From the NCBI GenBank assembly GCA_003353785.1, contig PIVX01000012.1:1-48872 (forward strand): DNA of 48,872 nt. Direction: 5' to 3'. The notes below the pieces were generated by a model, which saw nothing but the letters and a program-made list of their open reading frames with translations, did no database searches and had not been told where the DNA came from. Source of the DNA: Gammaproteobacteria bacterium. GTDB lineage: Bacteria > Pseudomonadota > Gammaproteobacteria > PIVX01. Positions 28,139 to 35,904 of this stretch are shown piece after piece; position 1 is the first letter of the stretch, and every line of letters begins with the position of its first letter. Both the position numbers and the translations under genes were made by a program.

Positions 28139-28279
28139 TTAACCACCAACCTCTATACCGCACCCATCTTGAGCTGCTATAGATTCTACACCATTTTTTA
28201 CAACCGTATCCGTATTGGATGCAAATACTGATAGAGGTAATGCTATGAACACTACTAACAACATATATATTTTTTTCAT
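28139..28279 (-). CDS. 46-residue exported peptide, possible RiPP-like precursor
   Basis: A short gene with every element of real expression: a sigma70-like promoter at 28321-28350, RBS AGAGGAAA 5 bases before the ATG at 28279, and the 16-bp terminator after the stop. Residues 1-20 are a textbook Sec signal (MKKIYMLLVV... ending LSVFA). The mature 26 residues begin SNTDTVVKNG and end AAQDGCGIEVGG, with a single Cys40 flanked by Gly and a terminal Gly-Gly. It is divergent from the YcaO gene, with 147 bases between their starts. YcaO enzymes convert Cys, Ser or Thr of peptides to azolines or amides to thioamides, so DGCG is an obvious candidate site. A Sec leader is unusual for such substrates, so the link is a hypothesis. 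Alternatively it is a free periplasmic peptide. Confidence 0.72.
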   Translation of the reverse strand: MKKIYMLLVVFIALPLSVFASNTDTVVKNGVESIAAQDGCGIEVGG

Positions 28280-28320
28280 TTTTATTTCCTCTTTGTTATT
28301 GCTAAAATTAATTCGTCCTC

Positions 28321-28350
28321 ATTATAATACCTTTGTATTCTTTATGTGAA
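28321..28350 (-). promoter_or_regulatory. Sigma70-type promoter of the small peptide gene
   Basis: Minus strand: -35 TTCACA (5 of 6 to consensus), an 18-base spacer, and -10 TATAAT (perfect). The predicted start near 28314 leaves a leader of about 35 bases with a good RBS. Confidence 0.6.
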
Positions 28351-28426
28351 ATATAATATATATTATGTAAACTAAGTGAGCATAAAAAATATTTATTTGT
28401 ACTATTTATAACGTTGGATACTCATT

Positions 28427-29299
28427 ATGCAATTAAATTTACGCTATAAATTTTTATTTAATTATTTAAATAAAAAAATACCTCCATTGCCATACCAAAT
28501 ATTAAAACTTGGTGATTACTTTATTTGCAGCCGTGATATTAATTTTGATGTCACTAAAAAGGCTATTTCTACTACCGGGACATGTGGAATATCCAAAATT
28601 TTAGAAATTGCTAAAATAAAAACCATTTCTGAATTTGTCGAAAGAGAGGCATTTAAAAATAGCGATGTCAATTCTTCTACTGGGTTTGCTGCATATCCAT
28701 TTATTTTCAACCAGAATAAAGCTAGTAAATACGCTAAATTAAATGCTTTTAATGAGATGATAGAAAGGTATGCTCTCTATAGATGGGCCTGTAATGATAA
28801 TATTAAAATTTCAACTTTTAATTTGCCATATAAATACAACTCTAATTTTTATTCAGCAATACAAAAAGAGATAATATTTTTAGAATATTATAAAATAATT
28901 CCATCATTATTAAACATAAAAGATATAGTATTAATAATACTTTATGCTAAAACCGAATATGGTTGGGCTTTTGGTAGTGCAGCTAGTAAGGATATCATAC
29001 AAGCAGAGCAAAATGCCTTGAAAGAACTGTATATGCATTGCGTTGGCCTTTATAGAATAAAGAAAAAGCAAATAGCTCCTACATCTAATTATGAAAAACA
29101 ACTAATATGGATAAGCCAGCAAGAAACTCTTATTCAAACAAAAATAAACAGTTCTGGTAAAAATCCTATACAGATACCTAATCCACGATTTAAAAATATT
29201 AAAACTGAACACAACGATTGCTATATTGTGGAACAGTGTTATTTCCCAGAGTATAAGCAAGACTTATCCAATAATAAAATTGATAAATTATACCTTTAA
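28427..29299 (+). CDS. Compact YcaO-domain protein (ATP-dependent peptide/amide modification)
   Basis: A 290-residue stand-alone YcaO domain. All three glutamate motifs used for Mg-ATP binding are present: TTGTCGISKILEIA leading to ISEFVERE (Glu69, Glu72-Arg73); SSTGFAAY at 83-90 leading to NAFNEMIERYALYRW (Glu110, Glu113-Arg114); and AFGSAASKDI with AEQNALKELYMH (Glu194, Glu200). The first motif has TGTCG where GKG is usual. There is no fused RiPP-recognition or E1-like domain and no Pro-rich C-terminus as in azole cyclodehydratases, so it resembles solitary or TfuA-type YcaOs, but no tfuA is nearby. YcaO proteins activate peptide amides with ATP to form azolines, amidines or thioamides. It is divergent from the 46-residue peptide gene and overlaps the STAND gene by 12 bases at their convergent stops. 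The RBS is weak. Confidence 0.8.
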   Translation: MQLNLRYKFLFNYLNKKIPPLPYQILKLGDYFICSRDINFDVTKKAISTTGTCGISKILEIAKIKTISEFVEREAFKNSDVNSSTGFAAYPFIFNQNKASKYAKLNAFNEMIERYALYRWACNDNIKISTFNLPYKYNSNFYSAIQKEIIFLEYYKIIPSLLNIKDIVLIILYAKTEYGWAFGSAASKDIIQAEQNALKELYMHCVGLYRIKKKQIAPTSNYEKQLIWISQQETLIQTKINSSGKNPIQIPNPRFKNIKTEHNDCYIVEQCYFPEYKQDLSNNKIDKLYL

Positions 29300-32200
29300 A
29301 CTGTTTAATTTGGCTTTAATTATTACAATATTTTTTTGATACTTACTAATAACAACATCTTCTCCGATTTTAGTTATTGCTTCCTCAGCGATAATAAATG
29401 CTTGTCCGTATTGTTCAAGTGCCTTTTTCCTTTGCCCATTAATTTCATAGGCTTGACCGAGCAAATAATAATAACGAGCAGTAAAGTAATGTTTATCTCC
29501 AAAAATATTTTTTGTAATCTCTAAGCTTTTTCTGTAATAATCAATAGAGATAACTTTATTTTTCTTACTTAACTTAGGCCAAATTAATGCTGGAGTATAT
29601 TCAGCAAACATAACTATATGTAATCTATCTCGATAAAATTTATTTAAAATTTCATAAGATTTATTTATATAATCTAATGCTACATCATAGTTATTCAATG
29701 CTTCTTCCGTTAACCCCAACGTATATAAAGAAATTGCTAAAGCAATATGACCAGAAGATTTATAATGAGATTTAATAATACTTAAATCTAACTCTAACAG
29801 TTCTTTAGCCTCTGTATAATTTCCAGAACTAAACTCCACAAGACCTAAGCCTTGTAAAGTGGAAGCTGTTAAAATATGTTTAGGATCTCTATAATGCTCT
29901 TGCTTAATTTTCAACACTCTCTGAAACATTTTTTTTGCTTTATCAAAGTTTCCAAGACTCCATTCTGTCAGAGCCAAATTCTGTAAAGGATAAACTATCA
30001 AAATATCATTGGTTTCTTGATAATTTTTCTCATTTAATATATTTTCAAAAATATTTTTAGCCTTAACATAATGGCCTGAATAAAGTTCCGATAATCCTAT
30101 ACTATTTAAAACATTAAATAATTTTTTATTTTCAGAGTTTTGATAATAAGATTTTTTTATGTTCAAAACTTTCTGGAACAATAGTTTTGCCTTGTCATAA
30201 TAGCCAAAGCGTGACTCCATAACTCCTAAACTCCATAAAGTATTAGCTAATTCAATATGGTTAACATCTTTATAATGAACTTCTTTGATCTTCATAGCTC
30301 TTTGATAAAATTGCTTTGCTTCATCATAATTACCAAGTCTTAATTCTATCAGCCCCATATCGTTTAAAGTATCAGATAATTCAATGTGACTAGGAGATTT
30401 ATAGTAATTTTCCTTTATATTTAAAACTCTATAGTAAATTTCCTTAGCTTTATCATAATTGGCTAATTTTAGTTCCACCTCTCCTAGTTTATTCAATGGT
30501 TCTATTAATTGAATATGACTGGAGTTTTTATATATGAATTCTTTTATGTATAAAGAATCTAAAAATAACTCATGTGTTAAATCGTATAAACCAAAATGTT
30601 GAGCAATAATACCATATTTATGTAGTAACTCAGCCGTATCTACTCTCTTTTCCATATATTTATATAAAGAAGTAATATGAGGTAACCACTTTCTCACTTT
30701 GTTCCAAGTTAGTTTATTATTTACATCAAAAGCTACCGCACCTTCACCCGCTAACATAATTGCCCTATCAAGCCATATAGAGTTATTTTTAATCATTATC
30801 CTAATAACTTCTTGTAATAAAACATGCATCTTAAATGAGGTTCTGTGATTTGTCATAATAATAAATGAATGATCACGTAACTCTTTAATAGCAGCCACTC
30901 TTTTACCCAAAGATAATTTGCTAAAAAATTCTAGCTGTATATTATCAGTTTCAAGATATGATGAGATATAAAGGATCTCTTTAGCATTATTGCTTAGTTC
31001 TAATAGAGAAATAGACATCGTATTCCACAATGTTTCTTTATATCCGCTAACATTAAGTTTATTTAAATATTGCTGTTGTTTGCTAGTATATAATGAAATA
31101 TAATCTGCAATATTGGTATGTTGTTTGATATATTTAGCCGCTTGTCCTAAAGCTAACGGATAATAGTGCAAGAGTTCTACTAATTTAATAATATCTTCCC
31201 TCTTTTCGTGAGACAAATGTTGCATTACAAATGAATAAGCTTCTGGTGGAGTAAAAATATCTAATATTAAAAAAGATTTTGTCCAATGTTGGCTTCTAGA
31301 TGTTATTAATACATGTGTTTTTGCATCAATAGGCCATTGCTTGCCTAATTCAATTAAATATTTTCTAATTTCATTTTCTTTAGATATATTGTCTAAAATA
31401 AATAGTATTCTGTTTACCTTATGTTTATCTAATAGTTCATTATGGACAAGTTTTTTTACTGCTTCTGAGTTTAAGTCTGTGACACTAAGCTTCAATATCC
31501 TAGCAAGCTCATCATATGAATCATTAATGCTGTTAGATGTCTGTGCATTAATCCATAGAACCGCATCATATTCTTTTCCTTCTATAGCCCTATATGCATA
31601 CTCTTTTGCTAATTGAGTTTTTCCTATACCACCTGCCCCTACTATGGTTAGGGTTACTACTCCTATATTTGTTTTATTTAGATTATTTTTTATTTTCTTA
31701 AAAGTATTTTTACGTCCTGTAAATTCAGTATTCCTCAATGGTAAATTATAAGTTAGTATATCTGAAAAATTTCTGCCTTTTAAACTACTTGTACCTACAC
31801 TAATAGGAGTTTTATTTTTTGTTGATATATTATCATACCAAACCATAGAAATTATCCCTATACATACTAAAGTAATTATAGATATTTTCCATTCATAAAG
31901 AGTAAACCAAGTTAATTGTTTAGAAGTTGTATTCTTAGCAGGAGCATCTATTGAGATATCTCCAACATTAAAATTAATATTTTTTTCTATATCCTCTATT
32001 GATGATAAAAAATCCAGTTCTTCACTTAACTTAGCAATAATTTGATAATTTTTAACTAAATAACTAATAAAAAATTTGTAAAATTTCTTTTTGTTATTTT
32101 TGTCAAAATGTAAGATATTTTCTTTTTTTGAAAGTGATATTTGTTTGAGTTCTTTACCTAAATATACATAAATAATATTTTGCTGAATTTTTTTTGTATA

Positions 32201-32728
32201 TGTTTGTAAATGTATTATCTCTTCTATATTTTGAACAATAAATAAACAAAACTGCCGAACCTCTAAACTATCATAGTTTTCTACAAATGATTGTATATTA
32301 TCAATTGTATTAATATTGATTCCAGTTAATTCAATTGATTTACTAATAGTATCAGTCACTATACCTTTACTTAACTCAGGAGATGCTCTTAAGTTACATA
32401 CTATATTCAATAAACCTAAATGATATTCTATTTTCTGAGCCGTTTCCCGATAGTAATGATCTATGTATTGTATATTAAAATAGTTTTTTAGCTCAGTAAA
32501 TTGTTTAGATTTTCGGACAAAAAAAGCAATTTCCTCTTTATCGTTAATATTGATTTTTCTTTTAATATTAGTTATATGGGTATCAATTGTTTTTGAAGAA
32601 CTGCCTAATATTTTACCTATTAACTTTGATTTACTAATGTTGGATGTAAAACAAGCAATTACTTGAATTTCCTTTTCTGTAAACTTAATGTTTTTGATCG
32701 TGTTATCCTGAATCACTTCCCTGCCCAA
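29288..32728 (-). CDS. LuxR-HTH / TM / NB-ARC / TPR STAND protein
   Basis: A 1146-residue multidomain protein. Residues about 15-75 are a LuxR-type helix-turn-helix (FTEKEIQVIACFTSN, GSSSKTIDTHITNIKRKI). About 80-270 is an uncharacterised helical region. About 278-298 is one strongly hydrophobic helix (ISIITLVCIGIISMVWY). From about 345 comes an NB-ARC NTPase: Walker A GAGGIGKTQLA near 365, Walker B RILFILDN, sensor VLITSRSQHW and the GLPL-like YYPLALGQAA. From about 700 onward are roughly ten kinesin-light-chain-like TPRs of 42 residues (LGNYDEAKQFYQRAMKIKE and similar). STAND proteins are signal-gated switches: the TPRs sense a ligand, ATP drives oligomerisation, and the effector here is DNA binding. 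The membrane-like helix between HTH and ATPase is odd. It converges on ycaO with overlapping ends. Function is unknown; regulator or defence are both possible. Confidence 0.82.
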   Translation of the reverse strand: MGREVIQDNTIKNIKFTEKEIQVIACFTSNISKSKLIGKILGSSSKTIDTHITNIKRKININDKEEIAFFVRKSKQFTELKNYFNIQYIDHYYRETAQKIEYHLGLLNIVCNLRASPELSKGIVTDTISKSIELTGININTIDNIQSFVENYDSLEVRQFCLFIVQNIEEIIHLQTYTKKIQQNIIYVYLGKELKQISLSKKENILHFDKNNKKKFYKFFISYLVKNYQIIAKLSEELDFLSSIEDIEKNINFNVGDISIDAPAKNTTSKQLTWFTLYEWKISIITLVCIGIISMVWYDNISTKNKTPISVGTSSLKGRNFSDILTYNLPLRNTEFTGRKNTFKKIKNNLNKTNIGVVTLTIVGAGGIGKTQLAKEYAYRAIEGKEYDAVLWINAQTSNSINDSYDELARILKLSVTDLNSEAVKKLVHNELLDKHKVNRILFILDNISKENEIRKYLIELGKQWPIDAKTHVLITSRSQHWTKSFLILDIFTPPEAYSFVMQHLSHEKREDIIKLVELLHYYPLALGQAAKYIKQHTNIADYISLYTSKQQQYLNKLNVSGYKETLWNTMSISLLELSNNAKEILYISSYLETDNIQLEFFSKLSLGKRVAAIKELRDHSFIIMTNHRTSFKMHVLLQEVIRIMIKNNSIWLDRAIMLAGEGAVAFDVNNKLTWNKVRKWLPHITSLYKYMEKRVDTAELLHKYGIIAQHFGLYDLTHELFLDSLYIKEFIYKNSSHIQLIEPLNKLGEVELKLANYDKAKEIYYRVLNIKENYYKSPSHIELSDTLNDMGLIELRLGNYDEAKQFYQRAMKIKEVHYKDVNHIELANTLWSLGVMESRFGYYDKAKLLFQKVLNIKKSYYQNSENKKLFNVLNSIGLSELYSGHYVKAKNIFENILNEKNYQETNDILIVYPLQNLALTEWSLGNFDKAKKMFQRVLKIKQEHYRDPKHILTASTLQGLGLVEFSSGNYTEAKELLELDLSIIKSHYKSSGHIALAISLYTLGLTEEALNNYDVALDYINKSYEILNKFYRDRLHIVMFAEYTPALIWPKLSKKNKVISIDYYRKSLEITKNIFGDKHYFTARYYYLLGQAYEINGQRKKALEQYGQAFIIAEEAITKIGEDVVISKYQKNIVIIKAKLNSLKV

Positions 32729-33349
32729 TAATAAAAATAAAATGTACTTCTCTTACGACAAAAGCTTGAAAATTTTATCATTTAAGCGACATTTTGCATA
32801 CAATCTTCTTATTATTCTAACCATTTTTATGTAATACTATGATTTATAAGAAAGGTTATCAGTAATATCTAGGATAAATACACTCAATATATCTTCATTT
32901 AGCCGTAAATTTTTACAAAATCAATTGGTTAAACACTAAATATCTAAGAATAATTGCCTAGGCATATGCTTGGGTTCTTATTTATATAGTTTTAAGATGC
33001 TTTCTTTTGTAATATGTTTTTAACAGGCACAGCACATCAAAATGAATAGCCGTGGGGTCCATTAGAATGCGCGCTTATAAAGCGCGCATTTAGTTTAATT
33101 AATGATTGTCTTGCTTGGTTTTTTGTTTATTTGCCTAAAAAAACTAACTATTGAAATTTATCAAAAAATAGTGGCTTTAACTTACTAATTTATATCAATT
33201 TTCATTAGTTCAGTGTAACAATTATACCCAGCAACCAAAATACTTCGCTAGATAAGTATTCTATCCTACTATTCTTATAGTATATGTATTACATTCTCCT
33301 CCTCCTTATAAGTCTATACATTTATTATAATATTGGAAATTTTATAATA
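32729..33349. other. Divergent intergenic region with hairpin and possible small RNA
   Basis: About 620 bases between the STAND gene and the PLA2-like gene. A GC-rich patch near 33028-33095 (GCCGTGGGGTCC followed by an 11-bp hairpin and T-rich tail) stands out and could be the 3' end of a plus-strand small RNA. No ORF in the region is convincing. A frame reaching upstream from 33284 probably belongs to leader DNA. Confidence 0.4.
33066..33090 (+). terminator. GC-rich intrinsic terminator of unknown transcript
   Basis: Perfect 11-bp stem AATGCGCGCTT / AAGCGCGCATT with a 3-base loop, followed by TAGTTTAATT. There is no protein gene upstream on the plus strand, so it may end a small RNA starting within the previous 300 bases, or terminate readthrough toward the next gene. 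Confidence 0.6.
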
Positions 33350-33826
33350 ATGAAAAAAGAATCATTAATTTTAGTTATATCTGTCTTTTGTTTTATGAAT
33401 AGTTGGTCACAAAACCATTGTGGCCCATCCGATGTTAACTTTATAAAAAAATTAGATATACTTTACAAGTTGGGAAATAGAGATTTTTCAGCAGCATGCC
33501 TTAGGCATGATAAATGTTATTCTGAATGCGGGACATCACAAAAACAATGCGATCGACAGTTTTTAAAAGACTTAAAAACTGAATGCAAACGAGCTTATGA
33601 CAAAGAATATATATTAAGACTCATGTGTAATCAAATAACAGCGATATCTTATTTCAATATGGTAAATGATATGGCTGAGCCTGTATACTTGTCATCACAA
33701 AAGAAATCTTGTAAAAACAAATCTCAAATAGGCACTAGTACTAAATCAGGAATTTATAGAATTGTAATAAGCAATGCTATAAAAATTAAAAATAGAATTT
33801 TCTCTTTCTTTTCTAGGTTTATATAG
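33350..33826 (+). CDS. Secreted phospholipase-A2-motif protein
   Basis: A 158-residue exported protein. I start at the ATG at 33350 because it opens a classic signal peptide (MKKESLILVISVFCFMNSWS, then QNHCGPSD). The frame from 33284 would put another hydrophobic helix in front. The core ACLRHDKCYSECGTSQ at about residues 46-61 matches the PLA2 active site C-x-x-H-D-x-C-Y-x-x-C, with His and Asp as the catalytic dyad and Cys for disulfides. QCDRQFLKDLKTEC follows, with the second conserved Asp. NHCGPSD near the mature N-terminus may serve in calcium binding. PLA2 enzymes hydrolyse the sn-2 ester of phospholipids. A bacterial secreted form could act on host or rival membranes. The C-terminus is basic (IKIKNRIFSFFSRFI) and could bind membranes. 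Confidence 0.72.
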   Translation: MKKESLILVISVFCFMNSWSQNHCGPSDVNFIKKLDILYKLGNRDFSAACLRHDKCYSECGTSQKQCDRQFLKDLKTECKRAYDKEYILRLMCNQITAISYFNMVNDMAEPVYLSSQKKSCKNKSQIGTSTKSGIYRIVISNAIKIKNRIFSFFSRFI

Positions 33827-34191
33827 TTTTACAATTATTGAAACCTAAAGAACAGCTTCAACTATTACTTGCTTAGTAATATCTGATAACAAAAACAAGT
33901 TCTCAATAGATGAGAGACCAAAAATTATTGACCAGAAGAAGCTTATAGCTAAGAAAACTGTTTAAAGAAAAATTTTTCAAGGAGATATACAAAATCAGTA
34001 AAAGACTAACTAAAAAAAGTGGTAATTTAATTACAGTTGGTTATAGTTTTAATATCAATAATGGTCTCCAATTATTATTGTTTGAACGATCATCATATCA
34101 TTTTCTCAGTACGAAGCCTTTATCTTAATTGGTTTGAGGCCATTTCATTCAAGACACCTGGAGTTAGATTCTGTCAGAAAACAAAACCATA
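33827..34191. other. Intergenic gap, no gene seen
   Basis: About 365 bases between the convergent PLA2-like gene and the large coiled-coil gene. A 76-codon frame running from 34037 across the end of the next gene lacks an RBS and overlaps real coding sequence, so I do not call it. The patch near 34110-34190 has different base composition and might be foreign debris, but I cannot identify it. No terminator hairpin stands out. Confidence 0.35.
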
Positions 34192-35313
34192 TCATTTCGT
34201 AAATGTATGTGAAACACTTTGTTCTATAACATCTAACTGCATTTTCTCGTATGAAGTGCCTCGATAGCTAACATCTGTGACACCTTTTGATAAACTCTCA
34301 CAAAATTTCATTGCCTCTGTTTTTTTTCCAGATAGGCCAAAATAAGAAGAATTAGCATTTATTCCAGCACGATGATATCCAACTACTTTTGACTTACCTA
34401 CCTTTTCCCAGATTAGAGTTTTATCATCTTTACTCAAAAGAGAATCGTGTTTTTTAACCAACTGTACCACATTTTGAAGAAACTCTTTTTTTATTTCTGA
34501 ATTATCTTTGTTAAAAAATTTTAACTGATGGTTACATTGCTGATCCAGAATATTAATTAAGGCTTGTATATTAGTTATTACACGGCCTTTCCCTAAGTTT
34601 TTGGTGAGTTGCTCCGTTATATGCCCTTTTCGAAAATTACCATGTGTAGTTATTCTCTCCCGCACACGCATGAATTTATTATTTACAGCATTAAAACGGT
34701 CTTTAGCTATGTCATTGTCTGTCAAATGTGTTTTTTTCATGTATCTTTTAATTTCTTTAAGATATTCTCCCCCATTAGCTTCAAGCAATAATTCAAAATC
34801 ATCACTTTTTAATAATAATCCAAAATCTATATTATTTACATTAAATATCTGTTGTACTACTTCTGGAATAGATAAATTAAACCAGTCTATTTTATCTTTT
34901 TCCACATGCAGTGTATCCATTTCTATTTTTAGAAGAAACATATTAAATTCTACAGTGCATGCGTCAATATCATTTAACATATTGCATACTGTTTTTATAC
35001 TCGTTTTTTTTGGATCATTTTTTAAATTGTCTATTTCATTATCATATTCCTGTAATTTACTCTGTACATCCCATAGCAACTCTGCAAGCTCATCATCATC
35101 ACTTATTGGACCAAGTCCTGCCAGTACTGCACCTGATGGATCACTAATATTCATTTCATTTTTTATCCTTATTTTTGCTAATGTCTCATCTTGTGCTGCT
35201 ATGGTATGAGAATAAGAATCAGCCCGTAGCCGACTTAGCATAGACTTGATAAATACTTGCGTGTTAGCCACTGCCTTATTAATTTCACTCTTTTGTAAAT
35301 GTGATAGCGGCAT
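34192..35313 (-). CDS. Large soluble helical orphan protein, possible effector
   Basis: A 373-residue, largely helical, charged, soluble protein with no signal peptide or membrane segment. No enzyme motif is recognised. Features: coiled-coil-prone stretches near 75-100 (DDELAELLWDVQSKLQEYDN) and 190-225, a lysine-rich middle, and a C-terminal domain from about 310 with GKSKVVGYHRAGINANSSYF and GVTDVSYRGTSYEKMQ. Such size, orphan status and helical make-up resemble Dot/Icm-type effectors of Legionella relatives, but no secretion signal can be proven and no type IV genes are in the window. The start ATG at 35313 lacks a good RBS. It lies among relics and an IS-end remnant, consistent with accessory DNA. 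Confidence 0.6.
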   Translation of the reverse strand: MPLSHLQKSEINKAVANTQVFIKSMLSRLRADSYSHTIAAQDETLAKIRIKNEMNISDPSGAVLAGLGPISDDDELAELLWDVQSKLQEYDNEIDNLKNDPKKTSIKTVCNMLNDIDACTVEFNMFLLKIEMDTLHVEKDKIDWFNLSIPEVVQQIFNVNNIDFGLLLKSDDFELLLEANGGEYLKEIKRYMKKTHLTDNDIAKDRFNAVNNKFMRVRERITTHGNFRKGHITEQLTKNLGKGRVITNIQALINILDQQCNHQLKFFNKDNSEIKKEFLQNVVQLVKKHDSLLSKDDKTLIWEKVGKSKVVGYHRAGINANSSYFGLSGKKTEAMKFCESLSKGVTDVSYRGTSYEKMQLDVIEQSVSHTFTK

Positions 35314-35904
35314 AGTAATGAATTTAAAATCAATATATTAATAGCATAGTAAATTCTGGTAGAATTTGTAATTCACTAAAAATATCATCTCTCCTTTACT
35401 AAGATTGGCCATGCTCCCTTTTCTTTTTTCCAAAGCTTTGTCTAAGATGCTACTCCCTTATATTAAACAATATGTTGTTTAATATATACACAGCCCCCCT
35501 TAAGAACATGAGGTGAAGCCGAAATCATGGAGCTAGACATCTTAGGTAGAAATTTTTGCTTTATTTATAGTAGAACCTATCAAATTTTACTTCACAATGA
35601 AAAATATTATTATGTTGTGACTGCTCACCATCATGAATGACTAAGCTTCCAACTCCCTAGGATACAGCTGACAAACAGATCCGTCTTAAACAAGCCTATT
35701 GCCATGCAATAGAGTCATAATTTTTACCAGTTATATCTTATTGATTTTTTTGCGCTAGCAAGCAGTGGTTTATGACCCTGTTACTCATTCAACATGTGTA
35801 TTTTTCCACAATCAACTCTTTTTTTATACATGCATCATAATTCATAACAATTTTATTTTTATTCATAAATTCATATTGTTGAAATATCTCAATTAAAATT
35901 ATAA
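35314..35904. other. Intergenic region with hairpin and insertion-element debris
   Basis: About 590 bases. Contains a 12-bp perfect inverted repeat (TATATTAAACAA-like arms, 35459-35470 and 35475-35486, 4-base loop) and, from 35617, sequence resembling the right end of an IS200/IS605-type element on the minus strand (listed separately). No intact ORF. Confidence 0.4.
35617..35710 (-). mobile_element. Possible IS200/IS605-type right-end remnant
   Basis: Read on the minus strand, this stretch has CCTAGGGAGTTGGAAGC, then an imperfect hairpin (GCTTA...TCAT with ATGA...TGAGC), then GCAGTCAC. That order, GGGAG-x-x-GGAAGC-hairpin-TCAC, is the usual 3' end of tnpB-carrying IS200/IS605 elements, where it also forms the omega-RNA scaffold. 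No tnpB or tnpA frame survives upstream, so it would be a decayed copy. The match is by memory of element ends, not by search. Confidence 0.35.

Noticed and set aside
34037..34267. 76-codon plus-strand ORF
   Set aside because: No RBS, and it overlaps the 3' end of the 373-residue gene on the other strand. Composition is odd, but no family is recognised.
34601..35209. 202-codon plus-strand ORF rich in Ser and Cys
   Set aside because: Antisense to the 373-residue minus-strand gene, which has protein-like composition. The Ser/Phe-rich content is typical of a shadow frame.
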